Assembly: GCF_964199755.1 (NCBI RefSeq)
Contig: NC_133897.1
Location: 168,280,678 to 168,344,677 of the forward strand
Origin: Larus michahellis
Lineage: Eukaryota; Chordata; Aves; Charadriiformes; Laridae
DNA: 64,000 bases
Direction of reading: 5' to 3'
A program made the position numbers and the translations under genes. This document shows positions 27,137 to 39,779 of this stretch, piece by piece; position 1 is the stretch's first letter; each line of letters begins with the position of its first letter. The notes beneath the pieces were generated by a model that worked only from the letters and a program-made list of their open reading frames with translations, was not told the DNA's origin and did not search any database.

Positions 27137-27290
27137 ATATAGAAACGTAGAATGGTTTAGGTTGGAATGGATCTTAAAGATCATCTAGTTCCAACTCCTC
27201 AGCCATTGGCAGGGACACCTCCCACTAGACCAGGTTGCTTAAAGCCCCATCCAGCCTGTCCTTGAACACCTGCAGGGATGGGGCCTCATC
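27137..27290 (-). mobile_element. CR1 3' end fragment
   Basis: gaaacgtagaatggtttagg, ttggaatggatcttaaagat and agggacacctcccactagac are standard CR1 tail segments. The copy is about 150 bp long and truncated after ttgaacacctgcagggatgg. Confidence 0.9.
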
Positions 27291-28329
27291 GTAACAGGCA
27301 TCCCATAAGCCCGCTGCATGCCTAGAGAGGTAGGAACTAAGGTGGCTTCATGTCTGAAGCATCCTTCTTGTGCTCTCCTGTGTACCCAAGATGCCAGTTT
27401 AGAGTCAGCACCATTGGTCCAGCCATGATTTGCTGCCCTCAGGGCTAGAACATGTCTCTGCGTTCCCAAAAAAAAACCTGACCACTGCCAAAATCAAACC
27501 CAGGCATTCTGGGAAAAGAGTTGGGAAGACCCCTTCCACCATCCAGAAAGTTCAGAAGTTCGATTCTCAGTGCAAATCACCCCAGAGACAGGCTCTGGGC
27601 AGGTCCCAAGGATTGACACAAGATGGTAGCATGGCCCCAGGGCACAGGCAGAATATTTCTTGTTGACTTCTCCACCTAAGAACATGATTCATCCAGCTGC
27701 AAGTGCCCTGGGAAGGTGTTTCAATGCCCTCATGGGAACTGATGGCAGAGGAGAAGCCAAGAGTATCCCAGTTCCTGAAGGCAGCTTTGCAATGGAGAGG
27801 AGCCAGTCAAATAACCAGCTGCCACTCAAAGGGGCAATCCCTCTGCCCAAACCCACTTGCATGGCTTGGTTCCAGAGCTCATCCAGCGCCCCTGAAAGAG
27901 TTAAACCAGCAGAAAAACATCTTACAACAAAAGTGATGAACTCTGTGTCGGGGAGCATCCCTGGAGCAGTTCTCCACAGGCTCAGAGCATGGTCAGTGCT
28001 GGTCCAAGGGACAGGGCAGGACCACATAGCTGGGACAGAAGGGATGCGAGATGGCTGCTTTTACACACTATCATCGCAATTTAGCTGGAGCATGAAACCC
28101 CACTATCACCAACATGCTCTCATGACATTCTGGGGCAGGTCATGAACACCATCCCCTGTCAGCAATCTCAGCAGAGAGGCTGAGAGAGGAAAAGAAAGCA
28201 AACGATGCCCTAACTGCTGGAGATGTTTCCTCCACGTGAACATCACAAGGTCTACAGGGACTGTCCAGCACATCAGAATCCTTGGCACTCGAATGACCCC
28301 AGCTCCAGCTTGACTGTCGCTACAAACCC
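27291..28329. other. Intergenic, nothing recognised
   Basis: A 161-codon plus-strand open frame (27660-28145) and a 112-codon minus frame overlap. Neither has recognisable motifs. Confidence 0.45.
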
Positions 28330-28480
28330 ACTGCTGGCCTGAAAGAAAATAATAAAGAATTAATCAAGACAAAGCTCTCATCGGTGTTAATGCTTCACAG
28401 CTCCTTAGCCACTGTACTGGAGCATTTCAAATGCCTGGCAGTTCGCTTTGCTTTATGAAATAATTACGATGGAGAGGCAG
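28330..28480. promoter_or_regulatory. Candidate conserved non-coding element
   Basis: AT-rich island with AATAATAAAGAATTAATC, GGTGTTAATGC and GAAATAATTACGATGG homeodomain-type motifs in an otherwise GC-neutral region. Confidence 0.25.
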
Positions 28481-30517
28481 TCAGTGTGGTCGCCTCAGCC
28501 CTGGATGCTGCTCCCACCGTCATGCTTTTGTATGAGCTCCCAAAATGGGCACGGAGGAAACGGCCTGCAAAGGGCTTTCAAAGACTTCACTCCTTTATTT
28601 CATCAGCAAAGGGATCATGCTGCTCTTTTCCCTTCCAATACCAAGATCTTCTCTTTCTCTTTCTCCCACCCTGGGGGATGCCCATGTTTCCCCTGCCATT
28701 TAATCTCACACAGCCCCGATCTTCTCCAGCTCAGATCTCAAGGGCATTAACTACCCTGGTGACATCTTCTAGGAAACAGTCCCAAGCTCTAAAGGATGAC
28801 ATGTGGCTGATGGACCTGCAAACCTACTTCTGGAGGTCACAGCATTTCCATAGCATCACTCTACCCACAGCAGCCATCACAGGGCAGTTTAACTGAAAAC
28901 AGACCCCACACCACTAATCTTGGTGAAGTACCAAAACTTTGGAGCCCTCTAAGGACCATAAGCCTACACAGGACAACTTTGAAGTCACAGTTGGCCCACC
29001 ACACCTACAGCAGTGATTGTCCACCCCCCTTTCTTAGGTATTCACGGACCTTATTATTGTAGCATTGGAACATCTCAAGGCCCACATTCACCCAGAGGAG
29101 GAGTGATATGAATGGCAGTTTGGTTAATTCAACAGGCAGCACACTCAGGTGCTCAAAGGACTGGAGAGCCAAAGAGCTGGTTTAGAGCAATGAACAAGCT
29201 GAGCTGAGCAAGGAATAATTTTCCTGCCCTGCAAAACTGTGCTTGGCCCTCAGCTCTGAGATTCTGAGATACAGTGTCTGCAGGTCGTTGAAACATGGGC
29301 TGCAGAGACCATGTTATGTCCACCAAAGCTGGATAGGACAGACAACCAGGGCTCAACAAAAAACACTAGCATCTCCCCTGAACTTAGATGTCTCTGTTGT
29401 ACATGTGTCCATCTGAGCTGCATACCCATGGCTTGATTCATGGTCCAGAGAGAAAAGCCGGCATTTTTATAGCGCATTCATCCAAACAAACATACATATT
29501 TACTTTAGGTTGAATGAACCTCCGGTTACTCTCTCTGGTGACGATAGAGTGACCCAGGCTGCCTGGCCCAAGGGGAGATGCTCTTGCTTCATTGAATGAA
29601 ACCTGCAGTACCTGACAGCCAACCAGGCAGCATTGTCCAAGTGTGACGCAGCCACCTTGCAAGCCTAGGTCTCCTTCAGCTCTGCAAGTGGGAAGGAAAG
29701 AAGGAAATTTAGGTTGAGGCTTAATTGCTCTTGATTTTCTTCACCTCAAGCACGTTTCTTCTTATTCCACTGATGGCACAGTCAATTTTTTTTTTATCTC
29801 CATCACTGGCTCACTGTAGCTCACAGTAGCAGTTGCATACGGCTCAGCCTCTGCCAAACTGCCCGGGAACAGCAAGTCTTGCACACCAAACAGGCAAAAA
29901 CAAATGAGAGGTAGCACGCAGTCTCATGGGCATGATTGCACACACAAAGGAGGAAGAACGGGATATGTCCTTCACCCCTGCCATCTCACATAACTCTCCG
30001 ACCACAGCACCAAGCAGCAGTTTCCTGCAACTGGACCTCCAGCAAATCCACCTCCAGCATCTCCACCCTTAATTCCCGTGCCAGGAAAGCAAGCTCAGCT
30101 TGGAAGAATGAGAAATTTGGGATCTGTGGGCTCCTCGTTTCATTTCTGTGTGGCTTGTTTGCCGCTGCAAAGTCAGCCTCCACGCATGCATCGCCAGCAG
30201 TGAGACGGAAGCTCTGAAGCCTTCTGCGAAGACTGATACAGACGGATTGTTTTCAAGTCTTGCTCACTCTCCATAGGAGACACCGCCTCTTCCCCTGGCT
30301 TCCTGACATCACCGGTATTAAGATGCGTCCCTGGTGCCATAAGCAGCTTCCAGTGGATTTTAATGGAGCACACAGACTCAGCGCTTTTGTTTCTAAATGC
30401 CTTGCTCAGAGCAGCTGTTGAGAGCCCTGACAGCATTTCATATAAGCAAGAATGCAGGAAGCTAAGAAGTGGGAAAGAAGAGAGCTTGGAAGCAACTCGA
30501 AAAGCAGTGTTAATTAT
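28481..30517. other. Intergenic, nothing recognised
   Basis: No gene or repeat family identified. Confidence 0.45.
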
Positions 30518-30688
30518 TTCATAGAATCATAGAATTATTTTTGTTGGAAGGGACCTTACAGATCATCTTGTTCCAACCCGCCCTGCCATGGGCAGGGACA
30601 CCTTCCACTAGACCAGGTTGCTCCAAGCCCCGTCCAATCTGGCCGTGAACACCTCCAGGGTTGGGGCAGCCACAGCTTCTCTGGGAAA
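30518..30688 (-). mobile_element. CR1 3' end fragment
   Basis: Two octamers (catagaatcatagaatt), then ttggaagggaccttacagat, ccatgggcagggacaccttc and ttggggcagccacagcttct. About 170 bp, 5'-truncated. Confidence 0.92.
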
Positions 30689-33600
30689 ATTTCATGGAGG
30701 AAAAGACACGATGGACACAGCAGGAATGAAACTGCAGTGAGCACATCCCTAAAAACCAGCCCTGGAAACCCGCCAGTCGAGAGGCTCCAAGACCTGAGTC
30801 CTTGCTCTAGGGTGCTGTGTCCCTGCTGACACAGCATTAGAAGAGCCCTTGGGGCATGAGATGAAGATGCTTTGGCCCACACATTGGACCTCCCTGCTGT
30901 GCCTCTGGGCTTTGCCACTCTCCAAGCCACCATTCAGGGCTCGTGCAGGAGCCGGAGCAAGATGCAAGCTGCAATGGAAACGGGGTTGGAAGGCAACACG
31001 GGCATTGCTGATAAGTTTATTTTAAACCCCCGCTCACCCTTCCTCTGCCCAGGACTTCCCTGTGCTCCCTCATACCCATCACCATAACGGGAAGAGTTAT
31101 CGGAGACGTGCTGGAGTATTTCCACCTCTTCTTGCAGGCTTGGAGAGCCACACATGCAAAGGCTAGTAAATTAGACCATGTCAGGGACTATTCCTGGGTA
31201 CCACATTGGATGAGGCCACCCCAGGCTGCAGCTAAATTTGGCTGGTTGGACACAAGCCCTGCCATGCCAGGTCCGTTAAGACCAGAGGTCTGTGGCCCTG
31301 TTTTGCTCAGCAGCAAAGATGTAGCCAAAAGCCCAGCCTCTTGGGGAAGTTTTAGGTAATTTTGGGAGCTACATGGCTCCTTTTTGAGGTGGAGATTGTT
31401 TTAACCACTCTGACGCTTCTTGCTCTGGCACTTCGGTGCAGAGCAAGATGTGGAACCCATCTCCTGCGCTGACAGCCCTTGCTCCCATGGTGCCGGCAAG
31501 GTTCACCCTGACTGCAAACCCAGGGTGATCAAATCAAAACACAACAGGGAAAAGGCAGCAGGAGAGGAGCAGCCACGAGTCGGTGCTAAATGCTCAGTGT
31601 GATGTAAAATCAGCCTCGGCTGCGTATGCAAAACTCGCCCCATGGAAACGATGCGCATTAGGAAACCAGAGCTGCCCCTGGATACCACACATGTTACGGG
31701 GAGATGATTTACATCAAGTCCTTTCTAGAGGAAACTGCCAGCTTTGACAGGCAACAGATTTGACCTCCCTTGACAATTGCCCCAATTTGCGCAGCTCTTT
31801 GCTTTATGGATCCTGGCCAGGTTTTGTTTTGGTTGCTTCTTTGTGGGTAATGTATTTTTTTTTTTTTAAAGTGAATTTAGCACCATTAGAAGATGCCTGA
31901 CTGACACCCCTGGCGACCGGGGACTCTTTAGCCACACAATGCATGTGTCACCGTGAGGTGCAGAGGCATCTTCTGCTTAAACAGTGGCTGTTTTTAAAAC
32001 CATCAGCAAATATTCAGTCATAAGAACTGTCCCCACACAACCGCTTGCTTCATGACCTGGGCTAAAGAAGCCTGAAAATTGGATATCTTAGCTGTGGTGG
32101 CTAAAGAGGCTTTAGGATTCATCTCATATCATTTTATCCCCATTTTCTTATCACATCAGTAATTCTGCCCTGTTCTATACTTTTGGGGATTTTTTTTTTT
32201 AATTTCCTAGAAGTACCGGTGGTTAACCGGGGACCATGCAAAAGGGAAAGATGACGTCAAGGAGCACAGAGCAGCAGTTCGCACAGCTAACAGCTCCATG
32301 TTGGTTTTAGTCAACACCTATTTAACTCACCCCACTTACCATCAGAAGGGAAAAAAAAGAAAAAAAATCTGTTTAAACTGCAACTTCCTTGATGCAGCGC
32401 TTAGGAGCTGATCCACTTTTCTGCATCCTCCGATGAATTTTTGGGAAAAGATCAAAAAGGTTGAGATTGAGTCCTCCTGATAGCCTCAGGTGACAAACAA
32501 GTAGGGAGAGAAGCACACCAAATACTGGAAACGAAGAATAGTTAGCCTATCTTTACCCATGATGATTTTTTTTTCTGCATTTACAAAGTCACCTTCATAT
32601 CCTTGTGGTGCTATTTCTCCTTAGCAGCCCCTTGCTTTGGTGGGTGGTGGCACATCTCTAAAGCAAGTTCTTTCCTCCACGGGCTGGAGGAGATGCTAAA
32701 ACTGTAGGACAAGAGCAACTTGGTGGGTATGGGTGGTGGATGTGATGGCCAACAGCCCCACACCAGGTTGGTGTTATTGTAACTACATGAACCCAGCCCA
32801 CTGTTGTCCATCCACAGCTGAACTTGCATGCTGTAGGATCCTGATGCTCTCTCTGTGCTGGACACGATTTCTTACCCCCTCCACAGCTGACCCATGGACC
32901 AGCCAGATCAGGCAAGACCAAAGCAACATCCAGGAGCCAGAGAGTGTACTCCCACATGGGCTCTACCAAAAACCTGCTCTGTGCAGCTGGGACAGCCCTG
33001 AGCGTGATGCATGGTCTCCTCCACCCTGAAAAGGACTTAGGGACATGTTGGAGGTGTCCAGGCTCTCCCTGTGAGATGGTCTCTGAAGGAAGCACAGGAG
33101 CAGGAGAGCGAAGACAGTAACCCCAATAAGCAAACCCAAGCTGCCATGCAGAAATCAAGATCTCATGGTCAGCTAAGAGGTGCAAATGGATCACCCTCTC
33201 CTTTCCCTGCCAGCACATGGATGAAGCCAGCAACCACAAAGCCACTGAAACACCTTTTTCTCCGTAACAGTACTCAGGCAAGGTGCAGCTGGGAGAAGGA
33301 GAACCTCCCACTGCTGCCCAGGCCGCCTCTGAGCATGCATCGGGCATGGTTCAGCCACTTCATGCAGAGTCTGGCATGGAAGAGTCCTTCAGCCTCTGCC
33401 CTGCACTGAAAAGATCAAATATGATCCTTTTCTAGGACTAGCCATCAAGGAAACAAGACTCTATTTTCTTTCCCTTGCTTTTTTTCTAATATACTATAGT
33501 CCATTTTCACTTGATCCAGCTGGAAAATAATGTAGATCTCTTTCCTAGCCCTTGATCTCCAAGATTTGGTAATGACAACACTCCTACTAGCCCACCCTTT

Positions 33601-33964
33601 GTCCCAGATTGACATGGTGCCCCAAATCCCACCACTGTCCCTCTATAATCATGGGCCAATGGGTCTAATCCTCCTAGCCCTCCCTGCCCACGGTGCTGCT
33701 CAGCTGCTCACACCTCCATCCCTATCCCTGAAGAGATTCCATCCCAAACCCTGCTCCAATAGCCCGCAATGTGTTGGTGCCCACGAGTCTGTCCCCAGCA
33801 TTCCAGGAGGGTCTACTGCTCACGCCATCACCACGCCTCCACAGGACAATCCCACCCTGTTGCCATGAAAGTCCCAATGCCTCCAGTATCCCAGAGTACC
33901 TCAGTGCTTAAAACACTAGCCGAAGTCCCAGAATACCTCGTTGTCCTGTGCTCTGGCTTCTCCC
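30689..33964. other. Intergenic; contains a perfect CRE palindrome
   Basis: No gene recognised. A perfect TGACGTCA (CREB/ATF site) is at 32252-32259 within AT-rich sequence with TAAACTGC and TTAACTCACC motifs. A single site is weak evidence of regulation. Overlapping open frames at 32658-33347 (-) and 32733-33409 (+) carry no domain. Confidence 0.4.
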
Positions 33965-34095
33965 ATAGAGTCATAGAATGGTTTGCGTTGGAAGGGACCT
34001 TTGAAGGTCCATTTAGTCCAGGCTCCCTGCAATGGGCAGGGACACCTTCAACCAGATGAGGTTGCTCAGAGCCTCGTCCAACCTGGCCTTGAATC
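33965..34095 (-). mobile_element. CR1 3' end fragment
   Basis: tagagtcatagaatggtttg, ttggaagggacctttgaagg and atgggcagggacaccttcaa. The copy breaks at 'ccaacctggccttgaat' exactly where the next CR1 tail begins. Confidence 0.9.
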
Positions 34096-34421
34096 ATAGA
34101 ATCATAGAATGACAGAATCATAGAAAGGTTTCAGTTGGAAGGGACCTTAAAGATCATCCAGTTCCAACCCCCTGCCATGGGCAGGGACACCTCCCACTAG
34201 ACCAAGTTGCTCAAAGCCCTGTCCAACCTGGCCTTGAACACTTCAAGGAATGTTTCCAGGGACAGGGTATCTATCACCTCTCTGGGCAACATGGACCAAT
34301 GTTTCACCACCCTCAATACAAAAAATTTCTTCCTTAAATCATCTGAATCTCCCCCCTTTTAGTTTAAAAAAATTACCCCTTGTCCTTTTGCAACAGGCCC
34401 TGCTAAATAGTCTGTCCCCAT
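34096..34421 (-). mobile_element. CR1 fragment, tandem with the preceding one
   Basis: Starts with catagaatcatagaatgaca octamers and runs about 325 bp through the standard tail, past 'aatttcttccttaaatcatc' to 'ccccttgtccttttgcaaca'. Same orientation as the neighbouring fragment. The abrupt abutment suggests this copy inserted into, or replaced, the 5' part of the first. Confidence 0.92.
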
Positions 34422-36529
34422 AATGCTGTGCTGCCCACAAACTTACCTTAGCATCCTCCAGCATCCCATACCACCCCTGTTTTCCCCACAGCTACTGCAG
34501 CCACATTACCCCAGATCCCTAAAAAGGCAATGAATCCCCTGGCCACCTCCCAGCAAAGCATCCAGCATCCCCAGTCTGATCACGCAAAGCCATTTTCTCC
34601 AACTCAAAGCCCCAGACCGGTCTCTTCTAGCCCTTCTGCTGGGGAATTTCAGGTTTGCTGGGGATTTTTGCATGGGGATCTGTATGGGAGCAAGGACAGT
34701 TGCTCTTGCAGCTTGGGTAGGGTTAACAGCTTAGAAGTGGTGGCTGGAAGATGCCACAGCAGGAAACCGGTGACCCACTAATAGTCCTTTGCAACCCATA
34801 TGATTCCTGGTCTCAAGTTTCTGGTGTATCACAGGGGAAGGGAGAGCCGGGGAGGGATGGGGGGAGAAAACTGCCGACACGGTGGAAACATGAAAAATAG
34901 CAACAACAAAAAGGAGCAAAAAAAAAAAAAAAATAATCAAAGAGAATAAGTGAGTGCTGATTACACCACAACACAAAGTGATCTTGAGCGAGTGGCAGCC
35001 TGCACCGAGCCACCCCCTCCCTTGCACCCCTCCTGCTTCCAACCCCCACTGAGAGACAATGCCCATGGGGAAGGGAGCACAGCATGAAAACAAAATGCGT
35101 AGGGACATCGAGGGTTGAGTGAACCCACCCTGTCCTCACCGGTTGCCACTGAAGTGTCCCCATGCCTGTGGGGTGACAGTTCCCAGCTCCCACATCCCAT
35201 TTCCCCCATCTTCCCCGGCAGTACTGCCTCCCCCTAACCACATGGGATGAAGGCATGGGAAAGGAAAGGAGCCTGGAAATCCAGGTGATGGAAAACAGGG
35301 TTAAAAGCACATGCACATGGCAATCCCTGTCCCAAAAGTCCCTTGGACAACACGATAATACCCCCCCCCCACCTCCCATTTGCAGCCCAGGGAAACTGAG
35401 GCACTGGGGAAGGTTATTCTCCAAGAATGTGGTTAGAGGTTCCTGTTGGGAGAAGATTCTTCTCCACCCCTCCTACCGGTTCCCACTGAGTCTAAATTCA
35501 TTAGTGCTCATGAAGACCTCAGCACTGCCTTGGTGGGGAAGCGTTGCCTTAGTACAGTGCATTATCTTAATTATCCATGTGGCCTCATCCAGCCACATTG
35601 GAATGATTACGGTGTGACTGCCCAAGAGCACAGCCCAGTGGCATGTGCCACTTGGGACCTTGCACTTGGAGGTGGCTACAGCCAGCAGCATGGGTACCCC
35701 CATCCTGATGAGTCTTCCATGCCCCATAACACCTTATTCCCCTCCTCCAAGCATCGTGGTTAGGGTTTGGGATGCTGGCAATGCTGCTTGATCCAGCACC
35801 AAGAGTGTATGGTCTCCTTGCTAGAGATAATGTCCAAAGATGCTCCAAGAAGCACCAACATGTCTGAGAAGGGATAAGAACTAAGCTGCACCCCCGCATC
35901 ACTGGGGCATTAGCAGCATCTCCCCTCCCTCCAGCTCTCCTGCCAGAGGGGGACACATCTGTCCCCATGGCCCTAAAAGCACCTGGGGACAGTGTGCGGC
36001 CCCCAGCAGGCAAGGGGGGAGCCACCGGAGCTTATTTCCCAAGGCGCAGGCACAGCTGCAAGCACAGGGAGGCTGCCAAAGTCCGGGAGAAAAACACTGA
36101 TTAATATCGTCCTCCGGCGGATCTCGCGCTGCAGATGTGCAGGCTGCTGACTCGGCAGCTCCTCACAAGGAGACACGGAGCCAGCAAAGCCACTGGGAAT
36201 GAGCGCATGTACACGGACCCACGTACCACGTAGCTCCTGGGGGGACAATACGACGTGGGGCAAGGCTGGCACTGGGATGTACAGCACAGATGTCTCCCTC
36301 CCGTCCCATAAGGTCTCCATGGCAAAGCGTCACTCCATCCTCTAATATCTGGTGGCACTCACCATCTTGGGAACAGCAGCCCAACAAGCTGCCTGTAGAG
36401 AGGGCTGGGGCAGGCTGCCTGCAGGCTCAAGCAGGTGGCAACGAAGCCGCTTACATCAGCTCCCATGCTGGATGCTGTCCTTGCAAGTATGGAGACCAGG
36501 GACCTTTTATTCTAAGGGGTTTTTTTAAT
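34422..36529. other. Intergenic with poly(A) run and MIR-like core
   Basis: No gene recognised. A poly(A) tract lies at about 34919-34933. A MIR-like core (GGGAAACTGAGGCACTG) is at 35390-35406, next to a poly(C) run at 35361-35370. Confidence 0.45.
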
Positions 36530-36900
36530 TTTATTTTAAGAAAAGCCGAAACTCCGAGCACGCTTCCGCAATAACCCACCACTGGACAGCTGCACGATAA
36601 TATGCACTCATATTACCCATTTCTAATTAAACCAGAGAGACTCCTTCTCTGATGAACTAAGCCATTGGAAATTAATCAGCAGCTGACCAATACCAGAGCA
36701 AAAATCTGGGAGAAAGACGTTGCTGTCAGCTGGGCCCTGCCTGATTAGACAGGGAAGTAAAGTCCCCCAGCAAACAGGAATCGACTGCCGTGCGTTGGCC
36801 CAGCACCGCATCGATCTGTGCGGTTGCATTTAGGAATGCTAATGAGCTTGCACGGAGGCAAAAGGTAATCATTTGTGTAAGAAAATACAGCTCTTGATGG
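36530..36900. promoter_or_regulatory. Candidate conserved non-coding element
   Basis: About 370 bp of unique sequence dense in homeodomain-type and forkhead-like motifs: TTTCTAATTAAACC, GGAAATTAATCAGCAGCTGA, CTGATTAGAC, CCCAGCAAACAGGAATC, GCATCGATCTG, AATGCTAATGAGC and GGTAATCATTTG. CpGs are retained despite AT richness. TTAATCAGCAGCTGA (36672-36686) recurs exactly at 38936-38950 and contains outward-facing Maf-type half sites (TCAGC-A-GCTGA). Confidence 0.42.
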
Positions 36901-37185
36901 GGTGTTATTTCTAGGAAGAGTTGATTCAACACCAGCTCGGGAACTTCATCTTTGGGGTGGTCAGGAAGAGATGGGGCAGCAGCGAAGGAAGAAGATGGTC
37001 CCTGGGCATGAGGCTGATTTCTTTGCTGGACATGGTGGTGGACTTGGGAAGGATGCCTGGTGCAGACCCCATAGGCAGCAGCCCTGCTTCTCAGCTGCTG
37101 AGACAGATAGGGCATGGAGGGGCCAAACAGGATACCCCAAAAAGGGAAACGCAGTCCCCATCTGGGGACAGGCTACATCCCTTCC

Positions 37186-37700
37186 ATCCAGCCACTTCTA
37201 TCCCATTGCCCACTCCTCCCACACTCAACCTGCCTCCTATTGCCCATCCCTGCAACTTAACCACGTCTGTCACATTGCCTGTTCCTCCCACAACAGCTTC
37301 AATCCCTCCCATCACAACCACCTCCAGACCGTTGCCCACCCCTCCAACTTAACCACCTTCATCCCATTGCCTGTCCCTCCTGATCAACAACCTCCCTCCA
37401 GGTCAAACACCTCCATTCCATTGCCCATTCCTCCCACCCAACCACCTCCATCCCACTGCCCATCTCTCCCACGAGAACCATCCCCAGCCTGTTGCCCATC
37501 CCTCCTGGTCAACCACCTCCACCCTCCTGCCCAATCCTCCAGTCAACCACCTCTACCCTGTTACCCATTCCTCCCACAGCAACCACCTCTAGCCCATTGC
37601 CCATCCCTCCTGGTCAACCACCTCCCTTCCATTGCCCATCCTTCCCACCCAGTCACCTCTATTCCATGGCCCACCTTTCCTATCCAACTACCCCACCACC
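37186..37700. repeat. Minisatellite, CCATTGCCCATCCCTCC type
   Basis: About 12 imperfect units of roughly 36-50 bp built on AACCACCTCCA plus CCCATTGCCCATCCCTCC. The C-rich strand is plus. Proline-rich open frames on the plus strand (up to 320 codons, 36902-37864) are translations of this repeat and not genes. Confidence 0.85.
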
Positions 37701-39779
37701 AGAATCACACCTGGTGTTTCCCACAGGGCCCAATCCACACAGCATCACTCACACTGGGGCCACGATGTGTCCTCCCTCAGTTCCACCACCCAGCTTTTAC
37801 AGAGCACAGGAGAGGAGCACAAAGGAGACGAGATGCCAGATGGGTCTGGTTGCTGAAAAAGTAGGCTCATACATCTTTAACCACCGCCCAAACTTTGCCA
37901 GCTGTGCATTTGTGATGGGCAAGAAAGGAGCCAGGCCTGGGGTACCGCAGGCTCACCAGGACCTCCACACCTCCCTTCCAGCGCAGCACGGCCCCATCAA
38001 TATTTCATGGCCAACCTTGTGGCTTTGGCAGACTTTTGCTTGGGTTTCATTGTGGTTTTATTCACCCCTTCTCCGCTGTCTGTCCGGTGCTTCCTCATCC
38101 AGCACTAATGCGCCATCCCAGGAGACCCTCAGGACGCCCACACTGGCTCCTGAAATATTCATGGGCAGGAACCTCTGGCCAGGGAGACTGCATGGGGCAA
38201 CTTTGCCTGCAATGGGACTTTGAGCATGGCCCCCAGGGGGTGAATCATCCTTCCCTCCTCTCCTTCCCCACCCTCTGCCAGAACAGGGCACATGAAGAGC
38301 CTACCCCCAGCAATGGCGAGAGAATTAGCTGAGCTTCTAATCACAGTTGAAAATGAGTGTCTCCTGTCTGCCCTTGCAATGAGACAAGGAGAGGGGAGGG
38401 AAGAAATAAGCAGCAGAGCCCTTTTTTTAGGGACTATGGATAACCACAAAGGAAAATTATTTTAATTTTGATTTATTCCTTCTTTTTCCCAATGGCAATG
38501 CTGTCCCAGGAAGGTTTTGCTGTTGAAAGGAGACAGTACCTCTTGCAGCTACCATGCTTGCCAGGGATGGAGGAACTCATTTGGGTCATCCGAGGCCTTT
38601 TTGTCCTATGTGGTCATGGTGGCAAGGCTTGAGTCTCCTCTCCTGAATTCAACTCTTTCTGGTGTGCTCTGGAGATGCTGAGCTTCTCTGTGCAGTGAGT
38701 CACCTCCCCAAACAGGAGCTGAGCCCAGCCTGGTCCTCCCCCTTCCACCACCCCACAAGGATTTCTTGTAGGGAACCCAGAAGTAATCAGGGAAGGAGCA
38801 AAACTCTCTCCATCCCTCTCCTGGAGCAATCAGAGGGGGAAAACCCCAACCCCATGACTTCCCACCCCGAACCCGCTGCCTCTGGGCAGCTGGAGTGCAG
38901 CAACCCACCTGGGCAACATGTCCCTTCCTTAAAACTTAATCAGCAGCTGATGAATATTTCACAAAGACAAACAGGCCAGGTAGATAGGGTCAATCTTTTA
39001 TTCATGAGCATCGGGGGAGGGGAAGGCTGTGGGCAGAGCGATCCAGGCTCAACCAGGTCGTGGACATCTCCCGGTGAAGATCTTACAGCCAAGACCTCTT
39101 GCATGGCTGATGCACAACCCTGTCTTGTGGGCATCCTGACAGCATCCATGCCAGGAGATGGAGACGTCCCACCAGTCCCTGCCATGGGGACACACAGCCG
39201 TGTCCCCCTGCTGATTTTCACCATGGCACCAGCTCAAGGGATGAAGCAGCGTGAAAGCCTCAGGAAAACAATGTGGGGTGAGGTGATCCCAGGGCTGGGA
39301 CACACCAGCAAACCTTCTGCCAGCCCAGGAAGAAACCCAATCAAAACCCCCACCTTTCTGCTAAACTGAGACTAAGATTTGCCTGAATTATCATGGAGAT
39401 CATTTCTGGACTTGCAGCCAAAGCTGGGCTTGCTGTGGAAATGTGGTCACAGGTGCTGGCTGGTCCCTTGCCCACTCCACTGTGCCCACATCCATGTCAG
39501 GGAGCCCATGGCTTTGGCCACATTTTTGGAAGACCAACTCTTAAACCCAAGCCCTGCTCTGAATCGAGCAATGATGGACCGACGCTGATCAAGGCAGGAT
39601 CCTGACCCTTCTGAAAGGCAGAAAAAATGCCCCTTCCTGCATCCTGGCTTGTGAACAGTCCTTAAAGCCCATTTCCAAACTATCCCCAAACCCATTTTGC
39701 ATCCACAGCCCAGACAGGGCAGAAGCCACATGCGGTTCTGACCTGGCTCTATTCACATGTAACAGACATGAGTCCCTCT
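37701..39779. other. Intergenic, nothing recognised beyond a short motif repeat
   Basis: No gene found. 38936-38950 repeats the 15-mer TTAATCAGCAGCTGA seen at 36672-36686, followed by TGAATATTTC and ACAAACAGG, which look regulatory. Confidence 0.4.

Noticed and set aside
36902-37864. 320-codon proline-rich plus-strand frame
   Set aside because: Its bulk is the CCATTGCCCATCCCTCC minisatellite.
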